Counted from the first letter of the stretch, positions 1 through 12,167 are shown. The stretch is DNA of 64,000 nucleotides from Oscheius dolichura (GCA_932521035.1 OW051493.1:9384001-9448000); one strand, 5' to 3'. Translations and numbers: made by a program. Notes: generated by a model from the letters alone, not told the origin.

Positions 1-1676
1 CTGGCTTGACATACTTATACCAGTCGTCTTTTTCGGTACTCAGAGTCTTTTCAAGCCATTTTTTCATATCTTCTTTGGTTAGATTAATAAAGCTAAAGAA
101 TGTTACAATAAAAATCTGAATAATATCAAACTTGTCGCATATTTTATCCAATTCCGTTCTAGGAAGCACCGGAATATCTTCAAGAAGAGCAGCAGCATTA
201 ACTTTTAGCCGAGGATTTCCTAATAGTTCTTCTCCACTAAATAGATGATTACAAAATGAAAACGAAATTAACAAACGCATACGACTGTATCCAACTCATC
301 AATTGAACTAATTCAGATTTTTCTAAAGGTTCCTTTACTATTTCCCGTATCTGGAAACAAATATACAAAAGAAGGCAAAATAACTCACTCTATTACATAG
401 TCTATTATGGTACATATGCACATATCTTTCGTATATCTGATACTCTGGTGGAAAACATTGAACAGCTGCTTTTGCTAAGAGAAGATCTTCAATTACTACT
501 CGTCTACACATTTCAAGATATCTAAAATACAAATTAAATATATAAGTATAAGAAAAGGAAAACCTGGCGAGCCACGCTTTGTTGTCGGAACGATCCTCTA
601 ATTGGTTACCTTCCACGCGACTCCAAACAGTTTTTTCAAGTACCTAGACTACTAAACGTGATTCAATTGAATATTTTTACTTGAAAGGTTTTTTCTCTCC
701 ATTTTCGAGGCCTTCCAGGTGGTTCAAAATTATTTGTTTGACTCTTGCGGTCAATATAATACTTATCAATTCTAAATAATGGTGAATACAACGAAAGTGT
801 AATTCTTACCGTTCTTCCCTTTCAACAATCCTTAGGCAAGTGACTAATTCTTGTGGTCCACTTCCACTGTCACTACCTTTAATCATCTCCAGCGCTCTAC
901 CCAAAATAAACCACATATTACATCCTAAGTCGGCAACCAGCTGATCAACCTTGTTGAAATACGAAACCAAAAGCTAAAACAGATGCAGCTTCAAATAGGA
1001 ATTAAGCTTACATTCTTTTCATACTCTTTATTACTGGAATTCATTTTGTGGACTTCAAATAATAATTCATCCCTAGCTAATTCGAGATCCATGATACTAA
1101 AATAACAAATAAATTAGTTTATGTGAGAACATACTGTTTATGTGCATGTAGTAGCTTTCCTTGATCAAGTGCTATACGTGCATCAGCTACCTGAAAATAT
1201 GTAAAACATTATGAGAAAAACAATATTACATTTTGATTGATATTAAAAATGTTTTTGAGATTTTCCATGGCGGCAGCATATTGTCCATGTCGTACATTAG
1301 CCTCTCTCAGTTCACTCATTTTATCTTTCAAGGCAGGGAAAGGTTTTAACCGTGTTCTAATAGCATTAATGCTAAAAGAAGATATTTCATACATTTAGAT
1401 AAAATAGTACCCAGTTTCTACCGCAGCTATATCTTCAGAGGCTGCATATAAATGAGCCATAGCAGTTCTTATTCCTTCAAGCTGGGATTGCACTCCCGTC
1501 CTGAGCATTGCTTCCACTGCTGCCTGAAATAATAAAAAATAACAACAGATAAACAAAAAGTCCACCTTTTTCCGTTCAGCTCTTTTCCTTAATTCTGGAA
1601 GCTTTTCTAGCTGATCTGGCCTTTGAAGAAGGCTGGCGACTTGCACAAGAGCAACATTTTCAGCATCTACGTCCAT
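1..1676 (-). CDS. EXOC3: Exocyst complex subunit Sec6/EXOC3, 5' part (cut by window edge)
   Basis: Sec6 is a core subunit of the exocyst, which tethers secretory vesicles to the plasma membrane. The ATG is at 1674-1676 on the minus strand. The N-terminus contains VASLLQRPDQLEKLPELRKR and then QSQLEGIRTAMAHLYAA, matching the conserved Sec6 start. Further exons carry AAAMENLKNIFNI and the block DLLLAKAAVQCFPPEYQIYE, which follows Sec6 closely. At the window edge the frame continues with a KKWLEKTL-type segment. Exons are separated by introns of roughly 40-50 nt, plus one longer stretch near 620-820. The C-terminal half lies outside the window. It is the last of three minus-strand genes in a row (gap to MESD about 320 bp). 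Identification is secure; exact exon edges are not. Confidence 0.93.
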
Positions 1677-1997
1677 TGGACCATATATAGGGTAGATGCT
1701 AAAAGATCAAATAGCATTATGATTAGTTGAGAAGTATTTATAGAAGGATACAATGTTTTTGCAACATTTCTATAGCAATAACCGTTTATAGAATTATCAA
1801 GGCACATATAAGTGGGTGAAACTCGTACAGAAACCAATATGTATGACTATTTGAAAGGAAATGAAAGAGATAAATTATGCAGTCAACAACGAACACAAAA
1901 CAAAAGAATCACAGAAACGGTCATCTAAAAAAGTGAAGTACGCGAGAATACCGGCGATTCATGGCTGATTCAAACCATTTGCTTTCCTTTTTATTTT

Positions 1998-2758
1998 CTA
2001 CAGCTCCTTTTTAATTTTTTCTGTTGTGCTTGCTCCTGCTCCTGGGAATTGGCTTCCTTCTAATGTGACCTGTATGTGGGGAAGCCTTTTGTCATGTGTG
2101 ATGTTTGTTACCTACCTCTGTCACCTGCGGCTGCTTTATTAGGTAGTTTTTTGCTTCAAATGCTTGAGAGCCCTCACGGAACATGTAGATCGCACGATTA
2201 TCATCGATTACAAAGACCTATTGAATGCCTTCTTTTGTTGCCATCTTCTTTTTACCTGGCAGTCAACATGATTGTTGTACAAGGCTGATTGCCACATCGA
2301 TGTCCATTTCTCAGTAAAGGAGCGGATTTTAGTGTTATTGGGGTCCGTAGGATCTACGATTCCTACAAACATCATCAAGGTTTGACCTTTTTTTGAAAGT
2401 CTAATGAGGTCTTCGGGATTTTTTGCCTAAATTTCGTCTTTTTATCTTGGGGAGAAGCTCCTTACTTGAGCTTTCAAAGTGTCCATGTCAACAGGTTTCT
2501 GTTTTCTCTTGTGAGGAGGTAATTCATCTTCTTCTAATATGTCTTCATCTTTCTCTTCCCACTCGTCTAATAATCTTTCCATGTCAGCATCACTAAAAGC
2601 GTCTTGATTGAGTAAATTGTGCTGTTCCTGTGGGGCATTGCCAAGAATATTGAGTAAGAAACCTACGTATAGGATGTTATGTCCTTCTTCTTTTTCTTTT
2701 CTGCCCCATGACCCACCATAAAAAGGGTAAAAAATATGGCGATTAGTTGAAGTTTCAT
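1998..2758 (-). CDS. MESD: LRP chaperone MESD (Boca), ER protein
   Basis: MESD is an ER chaperone that helps LDL-receptor-family proteins fold. The start at 2758 gives a clear signal peptide (MKLQLIAIFFTLFMVGHGA) followed by a lysine run and DITSYT. A 74-nt intron then joins to DADMERLLDEWEEKDED, the hallmark MESD segment. Later blocks include LSKKGQTLMMFVG, DDNRAIYMFREGS and, after a short intron, VTLEGSQFPGAG. The protein ends KKEL, consistent with the KDEL-like retrieval signals at MESD C-termini. Its length of about 190 residues is normal. A polyadenylation signal reading AATAAA on the minus strand lies just past the stop (1991-1996). The gap to the upstream ALMS-motif gene is under 200 bp, so co-transcription is possible. 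Confidence 0.92.
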
Positions 2759-2945
2759 ATCTATAGATTGCATTTTAGAGTATTTTTTGTTCAAATAGTT
2801 TGCTTGTTTAGTAACTACTGCATAAAATGAGCACAATGTGGATGAAAAGATCATTATTGAGCAGGTTAAAAAATGACAATGAAGTGAAAGAGTAAGTGAA
2901 TTTTGATACATTTTTACATTAGGCAAATGGTAATCCTCAGGATGA

Positions 2946-4530
2946 TTAGATGACTCGGGTCCGCTGACTGTGAACGGCAGCCAGAAAACGATTAGCTCGA
3001 CGATCAACCTCGCTTTCTTTCTCTTCTACCTTGCGAAGATGTTCTCTAGTTGTCGCTAAGCGTCTAAAAGAGCAGTTCTTTCCTTCAACAGGGATTTTAC
3101 TTTTTAGTCCATGTTTGCATTTCTTTGGGTGGGAAGGCAGTGATTCTTGTAGTGTCCGCTTTTAAAATCTCTTCCTGTAGTCTGTTCAATTTAGCCCCAT
3201 TTATAATTTTAATTGCAATTTCCTAAATTCCTCTAGTTTGATTGATATTATTCTTCTAAACCTTTCGAGCCGCTTCTATATTAGCTCGTCGGGCAGCTGC
3301 TTGCCGGATAATTTGTTGACGACGTTCAGATTCGCGAAGAAAATCCGGACGATAACGTTGCAGATAGAACTTCAATTTTTCCTGTTTTTGATAAGAAAGT
3401 TACTCACAGCTAAATTTGGAACAGCATTTTGTGCGGTTGGCTCCATATTATTCCCATTAGCATCTGTAGTAAAGCGTGAGGGGCCAGATGATGGTCGAAT
3501 TGACCGTGCAGGGCTTATTGTGGATTGCGAAGTAATATCATGGGAAGAGATTGTTCTGCTCACGGCTACTGGACGGGTATTCTAAAGGAGAAAGCATTTT
3601 CAATTGAAATGGTAGCCTTACCCTTCTTCCAGAGCTAGTCTCTCCTTGGGCAACATTTCTGGGTAAACCTCGTTGCTCGATCTGTAAGCTTTCCAAACTT
3701 CTGTGTAGAGAATATTGTGCAAATGACTAAAGTTCAGTTTTTTATGGTAATTTCATTCCTTACTCGAGGCTCTGAGCGTGGGACGACACTTTCTACCACT
3801 CTGCGCGATCCACTTTCTGCGAATGGATTAGTTATATGTGGCATACTCCTCTGTGTCGGAGTGGATTCGCTCTAAAGAAATACTTTGAGATAAACAAAAC
3901 AAGATCGAAACCCCAGAAGATTCAGGAAATTGTAGTCTTCGAGAAGCTCTCCTTCCCGAACGGGGCGATCTCGGAGTTTGGGTAGAAGAAGATGTTGAAC
4001 TCCTTTTTTGAGGGGTGACTCGTAGAGTGGGGATGATTGAATTTGAAGATGAGCTTTTGTCATACCGAGATTCGGAAGAATATCCATCACTGCTTAAATT
4101 ATCTCAAGCGTGAACGGGTTACTTACAATTGCAGCGATTTTATCAAGGCTTTCAGTTTTTCAATTTGTTCCTCTTGTTGAATAACCGTCTGACGAAGGCC
4201 TTCGTTTTCTTTCCGGAGAATCTCATATCTCTTTGCAAATTGTTGAGCAATTGCTGTGTCAGCAGAATCTTCAATTTCAAATGTTTTCCGTTATTTGTTC
4301 ATGAATACCTGTTGGGAGCAATTTTCTATTGATTAGATCCATGTCCAAAAGAGGGGAGACTGAACGCAATGAACAGTCTCTTGTATGACCAGGGATGCGG
4401 TTCTCGTAGTCTCCTACTTGGAGGAAATTAGAGAGAGGTGTTGATGTATTAGAGCCACTAAAATAAATGGTTTTTTGCTAATGGAGAAGCATTACCTCAT
4501 TTGTAAACAGTGACAATCCCCGGGTGACAT
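2946..4530 (-). CDS. ALMS-motif coiled-coil protein (probable centrosomal/centriolar)
   Basis: Spliced by eye from 4530 down to the stop at 2946-2948, about 330 residues. The middle is Ser/Arg-rich low complexity (PRSPRSGRRASRR). An early helix (RYEILRKENEGLRQTVIQQE) is coiled-coil. The C-terminal third has LQRYRPDFLRESERRQQIIR, then ITAFPPKEMQTWTKKR, and ends with EVDRRANRFLAAVHSQR. This order resembles the ALMS motif shared by ALMS1 and related centrosome proteins, whose core is a YRPDFI.RS.. helix. The family assignment is by motif recognition only. One intron, 3382-3407, is just 26 nt long. The ATG at 4530 follows an acceptor-like CTTTTTAG, and the exons use consistent GT-AG borders. Function at centrioles is inferred. 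Confidence 0.72.
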
Positions 4531-5003
4531 TGTAAAGATCTTCCAAGCCGTAGGGGATTTACCTAAAAAGGGAGTTTATAGGGCGCTTTTTGCAAATTCT
4601 CTTTGAGATAAAAATAACGGACTGATAATTATGTAAAAAATCTAAAGCTTGAATTATAATACGAATACAGTAATGGACCCTAAACAAATCAATTTACCCA
4701 ATACGAGTAGTAAGATCATTTTTCTGGGCACGATATCTATATGGTACATTTCAATTTGAACATTTTTGGATTTGTTGTTTTGTCCGTTATCTTTATTACT
4801 TCTCACAATACCTTTCTTCTTTTACTGAAAATGTTTTGATCAGTGAGTTCTAACAACCATTGTAAAAGCTATTTCGGAAATGGTTATGTTTGTTTAGTGA
4901 TGTGACGAATGAGTCATTGCTGTTTCCAAATCTACACTACTTCTCTCATTTTTGACTTGCTCTCTTGTGGCTTAACCTACTATTTCTTTCAGACACACTA
5001 ATG
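4531..5003. promoter_or_regulatory. Divergent intergenic region between ALMS-motif gene and CHMP3
   Basis: About 470 bp between two genes transcribed away from each other. It must contain both promoters. No clear TATA box is seen. An acceptor-like CTTTCAG ends at 4992, a few bases before the CHMP3 ATG, which suits a spliced-leader addition site. Confidence 0.4.
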
Positions 5004-5819
5004 ATGGGCCTTTTTGGTAAGAAGAAAGATCCCAAGGAGCAGGTCAGAGAGCTGCAACGCAAACTTCGGCAAGAAACCCGAACGTTAGACCGACAAGTTC
5101 ATGGTATTCAGAGAGAAGAGCAAAAAGTAAGTTTATTGTTTCAATGTATTATTTTTAACCATCATTTGAATTACGAATTCCTTTTGTTTAGATAGAACGT
5201 GAAATTAAAGAAGCGGCTAAAAAAGGAGATCGTGATGTCTGTGTTATTCTGGCAAAGTCAATTATTCAATCAAGAAAAGTTCGTTTATTTAAAACATATC
5301 TTATTGTTGTTTTCTTATAGGCACAGTCCAAAATACACACTAGTAAAGCTCAGATCAACAGTGTAATCATGTCGATGAATGAACAATTAGCTGCTCTACG
5401 CATGGCCGGCGCATTAAAGTCTTCTACCGAAGTGATGAAAAATATGCAAAATCTTGTAAAAGTGGGCGATAATTGTTTTCTCATAATATATTTGGATTAT
5501 TTCAGGTGCCTGAAATTATGAAAGCCATGCGCGAAATGTCTATGGAAATGACTAAATTAGGAATTATTGAAAACATGATTGAAGACACAATGGAGGGCAT
5601 GGAACCAGCGGGTCTTGAAGAGCAAGCACAGGTAATATACTTTTTGACAGTTGAAGTTCCTTTAATTTTCAGGAAGAAGTTGATAGGATACTTTGGGAGA
5701 TTACAGCTGGAGAACTTGGTAAAGCTCCTGCAGCTGCAAATAAAGCACTACCATCTGGCACTGAATCTGCTGAAGACATAGAAGCAATGACCAGAAGACT
5801 GGCACAGTTGCAAGAATGA
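5004..5819 (+). CDS. CHMP3: ESCRT-III subunit CHMP3/Vps24
   Basis: Vps24 polymerises with other ESCRT-III subunits to bud and cut membranes at endosomes and elsewhere. The start MGLFGKKKDPKEQVRELQRK is the family's basic membrane-binding N-terminus. Conserved helix segments follow (INSVIMSMNEQLAALRMAGA, VPEIMKAMREMSMEM, EVDRILWEITAGELGKAP). The C-terminal helix ends with TRRLAQLQE, matching the usual autoinhibitory/MIM tail. An extra ATG at 5001 lies immediately upstream; 5004 was chosen because the family starts MGLFG. Introns include 5127-5191 and several of about 40 nt. Length, about 205 residues, is typical. It heads a run of three plus-strand genes (next gene 254 bp downstream). Confidence 0.95.
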
Positions 5820-6073
5820 TCTTTGCTCTTGGTGACTACTGGTATATTCTTTTGTCCACTGTACATATATTCATTCTTGACCAACGTGATATTTTTTTTA
5901 TTGCTGTCACTAGTTTCGAGCAAGTAAAGATTTAAACCAGCTATTATCAAAAATTTATAATGTGCACTTCTTTTATTAGAATCTAGAATACTTATGTAGT
6001 ATTTCTTTTGGTGGTTCTTTTGGTCAATAGCAGTACTTTGCTATTATCGAGGATCTTTTCAGCTGGCATTTAA

Positions 6074-7040
6074 ATGGGCAAATTTGTCTATGCTGTTGCA
6101 CGTGGGAGGGAGGTTGGAATCTATGAGGATTGGAACCAGTGTAAGGTGCAAGTCAACGGTTTCTTTGCTGCGAAGTAAGTTTTTCATTTCACATTTCTGG
6201 GGATAGAGCTTTTTCTGCTTTCTGCAGGTTCAAAAAATTCACAACTCGAGAGGAAGCAGAACAGTTCATAGTACAACATTCGAAAACCCCATCTGGCCTT
6301 CAAGGTTTTGCCCAATCTGTATTTGCTATTTTCATTTCAGATGCAAAACGCCCAGCTCCTTTGTCACGTAAGCGAAAACTTGATGAGCCTTCTAGTTCAG
6401 GAAAGAAAATAAAGTCAGTCTTAGTTTTTCTGCTATATTGTCTGTCAACTTTATAGAATTCCTCCTCCTGATGCACCAGTGGTGTATACTGACGGCGCCT
6501 GCAGCAGTAATGGAGCGTTGCATGCAAAAGTAACCACAATTTAAGCAATAATTTAGAATAAATGTTTAGGGTGGCTGGGGAGTGTATTGGGGGCCCGATC
6601 ATGTCGATAATAGTTGTGGGCCTGTGGATGGCGCTGCCACAAATAATCGAGGAGAATTGCAAGCGGTGAAAGAAGCTCTAAAGCAGGTTTGTTTCCACAA
6701 TTTTAAATATCAATAATTTCCTAGGCGATCAACAAACAAATACCTTCTATTATTGTTCGCACCGATTCCAAATTACTTATTAACTCATTGGATGACTGGA
6801 TTGGAGGTTGGAAAAGAAACGGCTGGAAAACTAGAGGTGGACAACCAGTGAAAAATGTTGATCTACTGGAAGCAATTCATAGCCAGAGGAAAGACATCGA
6901 TGTACGTATAGTTTCTTTTAATTTTTCGAACCATTTTTTAGGTTCACTTTCAACACGTAGCTGGTCATGCTGGAATTGAAGGTAACGAAGCCGCTGATGC
7001 TTTGGCCAGAAGAGGTGCACTTCAGTATCATGCAAAGTAA
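6074..7040 (+). CDS. RNASEH1: Ribonuclease H1 with N-terminal hybrid-binding domain
   Basis: RNase H1 cuts the RNA strand of RNA-DNA hybrids. The first about 55 residues form the hybrid-binding domain (MGKFVYAVARGREVGIYEDW, then a REEAEQFI helix). A basic linker leads to the catalytic domain. The four acidic active-site residues are visible in context: D in VVYTDGACSSN, E in NNRGELQAV, D in IIVRTDSKLL, and D in HAGIEGNEAAD. The handle region WIGGWKRNGWKTRGG is also intact, so the enzyme should be active. Introns are about 40 nt. The stop at 7038-7040 follows YHAK. Only 141 bp separate it from a downstream gene made of decayed RNase H units. Confidence 0.95.
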
Positions 7041-7181
7041 TTTCTTATTTTGTATAGAGAGTACATAAAGTTTTAATTTTTTATGAAACTTTTATTCTTT
7101 ATATGTAGTAACTATTGATTTGCTAACATTTTATTTGTCTAAGGTTTATAATTCGTATGAATATAATCAGAAATATCTTCA

Positions 7182-10100
7182 ATGATACAAAAATTTGTGG
7201 CTAATCCATTTTACGCAACATATATACGTCGGTTTTCTTCAACTTCGAACGAATTCAGGTAATCTTTTACATGTTTTGCAATATATTTTTAGAGAGGCTT
7301 GGAAATGTTTAGGCGAAAAAGTAGTGAATTTTGTGCCTACCGCTATGGAAGAACGAATAGTACAACAAGAACGGCCATGGGCATTGTAATTTTCCTTATT
7401 TTTTATAACCATTTATTGTAGAGCACCAGATGTGTATTACAAACTGTATCCTGGTAACAACAACATAAATAATATCTTTATTAGCTGGCTTGGAAAACCT
7501 GAATGGTATGCTCGCTAGTTTTTTCCTATAGAAATTCTTTAGGAATATCAAAATAGAATTAAAATCATGTAAAAATAAATACAAAGCCGAAGTCACTGCC
7601 CTTTTTTATACCATGATTTATGTAGGCGTTTATTTGCTATTTTTTATCTTTCAAATTCAGGCCCACTATAAAAAAACGTTATATGTATCTTTATATAGCG
7701 ATAATGAAATTGTAGTCAAAGTTGCTTCAGGCCAATATCAAGCTAAAGCGTGTAAAGAAATTTTCGACAAAATACAAAGACGTATGACGGATGATAATGA
7801 CTTTTTAAGGGTAATTTACTGTTTAACTTCGTCTTATAATTATTTTAGGCTCGTATTTCCTATCTGGATGCAAATTTAGCTAAAGTGAAGTCCATTGTTG
7901 AACCGAAAAAACAGACGAATACTTTTCAATTGTTTTCAGAAGATGATTTTCTTGATAAGATGAGTGGATCAGTGTATGTTATATAGAATAAAATAATGAA
8001 TGGTTTCCTATTTTCATATGTAATACATTTGTCTGTGACTTTTAGTTATATTGCTTTTTGTTGTCTACTATTTCAGGCATATTCAGATAAGTACATGCTC
8101 AAAGGAGACCGCTTTGTCAATCGGATATTTTGCTATTTATTTCGTAACTGTTCGTCCGTTGCCTCCAGTTCCAGGTATTACTTATCTTTTATTACTAAAT
8201 TCAGCTTATTTGAAGTGCGAAAATTGTTCATACAACAGGATATACGTATAAACATCGAGATGGTCGCCTTGTTGGTAAATATGGAATATATTTTGACGAA
8301 GGAGATGGAAGAAATAGGCTGGAGGATATTTATGGAAAAGAAATGACTCATGTAGCGGCAAAGATATATGCTATTATTCAGGCTATAAAATTAGTAAGTT
8401 CTTTTTTCTTTAAATTTTACGTAACAATTTATAGACCGAGAAAAACGTCGATCTCACTATAAAGACAGATTTAAATATAAACAGTTGGGATTTAATGAAA
8501 AAGTGGGCAGAACATGATTTCCGCCGCTTCATATTTCCATATGAAAAAATGCCGAATGCGGATCTTCTGCAAGAATTATACAACATCATCGAAGAGAGTC
8601 AACAGCAGGTACTTTTTTTTCAAATCGTTGTAAAAATTGAATTACAGATTGATTTAGTATATACAGCCCAGCCAGCAGGCGAAAAGAATCCTGTGGCAAA
8701 ACTAATTTTAGAAGAAAAGTATAAATCTTTCAAACCATATTTTCCCAGCATTGATCTCACTATGGAACAAGGTAAATATAAATTAATACTAAGTTTTCTT
8801 CTTTAGTTAAGACAATCAATGATTTTAGTAGTTCATGGCCCACTGTATATACCAGTGGTGTTTTAAAATCGTCTTCAAAAGGTTAGAATTTTTTCACCCA
8901 ATGTTCAGCCCAGTTTAGGGTTTCTTAGTGCTGGTTATTCTACATTTTGGCCAGAAAATGAAATTAAAGAAACGTCTCATCGAAGACTTGCTATGATGCC
9001 AGTTACTTTATTTCGAGCTGAGATGTCTGCAATAATATTAGCTCTTGAGCAAGTAGGTTTTAATTATGTTCCATATATTACATTTTCAGGCCGAAAAGAA
9101 CAAATTGGACAAGGTTCTAGTAGTTACTGACAGTCCTTATTTCCTCAAACATTGGAAAAATGGGTTAGATAACTAAATTAATTGTTTATTGCCTATTTTT
9201 AAGATGGAAAACGATAAAAGGAGACGATATTAGTAATAAATATCTGTACAACAGAATATATGATTTAGTTCATAACAGACGAATGGTTAGTTGTCTTTTT
9301 TACCTGTATCCTTATCTAGATCGTAAGATTTCGCTACGAGAAAGCGGATGATTCATCTATATGGAAAACTGTTAAGGAAAGATGTGAACAGTCACTAATG
9401 CTGCCACTAAGCTCAGCAGACACGTCGGACTATGACAAAACGCCTAGTGATATTGCCACCAAGAAGTGCCCTCTAGTAGATGCAGGAGAAAAGTAGATTT
9501 TGTTATATTTGTTAATCATTTGCGTTTTTTAGAGTTTGCAGAGTTCGATTTTTCAAAAAAGGTACACAATTTACAAGCGGTCTGCTTTGGGATAAGGTGA
9601 ATATTTATTAGTTCGGTATGAAGGTATATTTATAGGTAAATTCAACAGATGCAAAAATATTCATGGCAAAACCACCAGGAGCAGCAGTTGATGTACTCCT
9701 AGCAATTTTAAAACACGCAATTAAAGAAAAAGAGGACATTATAATAATCAGAACTGATTCTACCAAGTTTCCACAGAAGATCGAATCATGGATGCCTGTA
9801 TGGAAACGGTCAGGGTGGAGGAATTCGCGACAGCTTCATATTCCAAATTGGGAAAAGTGGGAAGAAGCGGACCAGTTACTTGGACGTGTCAGGGTTTTTA
9901 CTCTTTTCGGTCATGTAGTATGAGATTTTAGGTTTATTGGGAACTTATGGATCCCCCATTGCCGGAAGATATCGAAGAATTAGAAAAGATTGCTCCAAGA
10001 AGAAGAAAAAATCGCAAAATTTTGAAAGAAGAAGACGATTCCGGGGATGCAGCAGTAGCTGCAAAAATGTAATTATCGGTATTATTTATTCTTATGTGAA

Positions 10101-10417
10101 GTTTTTTCTCATAAACATTTTTGCTCTTTAGATTTCATCTATTTTTAAAAGAATTTCCGGAATGCACTCTTGTTTCTATACTGGCCGACGCCTTCTATTT
10201 TCGTTTGCGTCCCTTCGTTACACTGGGACATAAGAAATGGCCTCGTTGTCGCCACTTCATAAAAATCTGGCTCTTATTTGATAGAGTTCTCATATTTCGT
10301 CGGACCTCTTTCCATATCCACGAGCCTTCTCTAAATCGCATCGGTATTTGTCTCTTCGACAATGCACGCCAAGTTCAAACAGTGTCTAAAAGTGAAAAAG
10401 AAGGGGCATCAATATAA
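7182..10417 (+). CDS. Multi-unit protein of degenerate tandem RNase H-like domains
   Basis: The start ATG at 7182 follows an ATAATCAG acceptor; about 14 short introns join into roughly 800 residues. Unit 1 runs from PDVYYKLYPGNN through KAEVTALFYTM to LYVSLYSDNEIVV. Unit 2 runs from YFAIYFVTV through THVAAKIYAI to LTIKTDLNINSW. Unit 3 has WPTVYTSGVLKSS, then FRAEMSAIILAL and VLVVTDSPYFLKHW. Unit 4 ends with IIIIRTDSTKFPQKIESW and WKRSGWRNS, nearly the handle of the neighbouring RNase H1 (WKRNGWKTR). Each unit keeps the fold order but lacks part of the D-E-D-D set; in unit 3 the first Asp is Ser and the last is not found. It probably arose by tandem duplication of the neighbour. Its function may be binding rather than cutting. 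An alternative end is the TAA at 10070-10072 if the last intron is not used. Confidence 0.72.
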
Positions 10418-10725
10418 TTAGTGGAAATGTGGGATAGTCTGACGAAGAGGCTTGTTTACAGGATCGAATCTATTTTTAACCGTTTGCATTGGAATTTATC
10501 AAGTTCTTCAACTTTTATGGGCTGAATTCAATTCCCATCAGGAACTGGGCACATGTTGATCGTGCTTTTTGCCGGTCTCTCTTGATCTCGAACTTTTTCC
10601 CTCAATCTTCTCCCGGAGGACGCTGCCCCGAACGTCCGCCCCTCTAACATTCTCTATTATAGCCGGTTCCGGAACACATTTCAGCCTTTATAAAAGGAGC
10701 TCTAGGCGAACAACGATGGGTCGAC
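10418..10725. promoter_or_regulatory. Intergenic region with TATA box for Cys-rich gene
   Basis: No gene is seen here. TATAAAAG at 10689-10696 lies 30 bp before the ATG of the next gene, unusual among the mostly TATA-less genes of this window. Confidence 0.45.
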
Positions 10726-12167
10726 ATGCTCCGCCGCGCTGCTATTTGCTCGCTGCTCCTGTTCGCATTTACCACAGCCGAAAAACAGGTAGGTCCGGCA
10801 GAGAGCGAAAACACAATGACCACTGGATTTTGGTCATTTGTCTTCTAATAGACATCTTTTTTTCTAAAAAAAAATAATCATTTACAACTTATCTACAGCT
10901 GCTTCAATTTTCCAGGAAAAAGCATTATCTCGAGCGAAACGACAATGTTGTTCTTCGTCGTCTTCTAGCTGTTGTTCATCTTCTTCATCTTCCAGTAATA
11001 CTGTGAGTTTTCCCATCCCTGGTCACTTTATAATATTATCAGTGTATTTCCATCTGTCTACAACAATGCCAATCCTCATGTCAAACACAGCAATGCAGTA
11101 ATAATTGCCAATCAAGTTGCCAAGCTCAATGCGGGGTTCGTTTCATAAATACAAGCAAAAAAAAATGAATAGTTTAGCTTCTAATCACCCTCCCATCAAC
11201 TTCTGATAATTGTAACAGTTGTCAGCAATCGTGCCAACAAGCATGCGTTACTCCCATATGCGTTCAGTCCTGTACACAGAACAATTGTAACAGCTGTAGC
11301 AATGGAAACAGCAACAACCAGCAGCAAATCATTGTTGTACAGCAAGGAAGTAATAGCTGCCAAAATTCTTGTCAAAATCAATGCACAAGCAGCTGTTCAA
11401 CACCGATTTGCATTCAAAGTAAGTTTTAGCCCTAACAAAATCTCTACAATTAAAAAAAGAACAAAGAAGAGGAAATAGTAACAACAAATATTCAATAAAA
11501 ATAACGAGAGAGAAAATTCTAGGCTGCGGCTCGTCCTGCTCAAATGCCTGTACAGTTACTACAACGGCAGCTCCTCCCATCGTTATTGTCCTTCCCCCAC
11601 AAACATCCAGCAGCCAATGTGCTCCTGCTTGTCAGCAGAGTTGCTCAAACGCCTGCACTTCTACTGTTTGTCTTCAACAATGCAGTAATTCGTGTAATAA
11701 TGCCTGTACCAATCAGTGCAGTAATAATGGCTGCACAACACAGACCCCTATCATTGTTGTTCAAGTAATTCTAATTTCTAAAGAGAAAGAAAGACGAATA
11801 TTTTAGAATCAATGCCAGCAGCAATGTCAAAATAGCTGTCAATCTTCGTGCACACAAAGCACTCCTATTCAGGTATAGTTTATAGCTTCTAAAGACAATA
11901 CAACATGCAAAAATAAGCAGATAAATAAAAATAGAGAAAAAAAATGAAGGAATGAAGAGGAGACTTCAAAGAACGTTTGGTAAAAAATAAAACTTTATGG
12001 GTCTAGAAGTAAAAAAAATCCCGTTTTAGATTTGCATTCCATTGTGTCAAAGTACCTGCGCCAGTACTTGCCAACAAGCACTCGTTGTCCCGTGTTCGTC
12101 CTCCTCTTCCAGCTGTTCCTGCAACAGTGGCTATTCTGCCTGTGGAGGACAGTGTTGTCGCTTATAG
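10726..12167 (+). CDS. Secreted Cys/Gln/Ser-rich repeat protein with pro-peptide cleavage site
   Basis: Exon 1 encodes a signal peptide (MLRRAAICSLLLFAFTTA). Exon 2 begins with a dibasic site (SRAKRQ) followed by Cys/Ser runs. The rest is dense in CxxxC pairs separated by Gln, Asn and Ser (ICLQQCQSSCQTQQC, CQAQC, CQNSCQNQCTSSC), with IIVVQQG and PPIVIVLPP interruptions. Seven exons of similar design follow each other with short introns, consistent with exon duplication. The stop at 12165-12167 ends GGQCCRL. Many paired cysteines suggest an extracellular, disulphide-linked or cuticle/defence role, but the family is not recognised with confidence. Confidence 0.75.
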
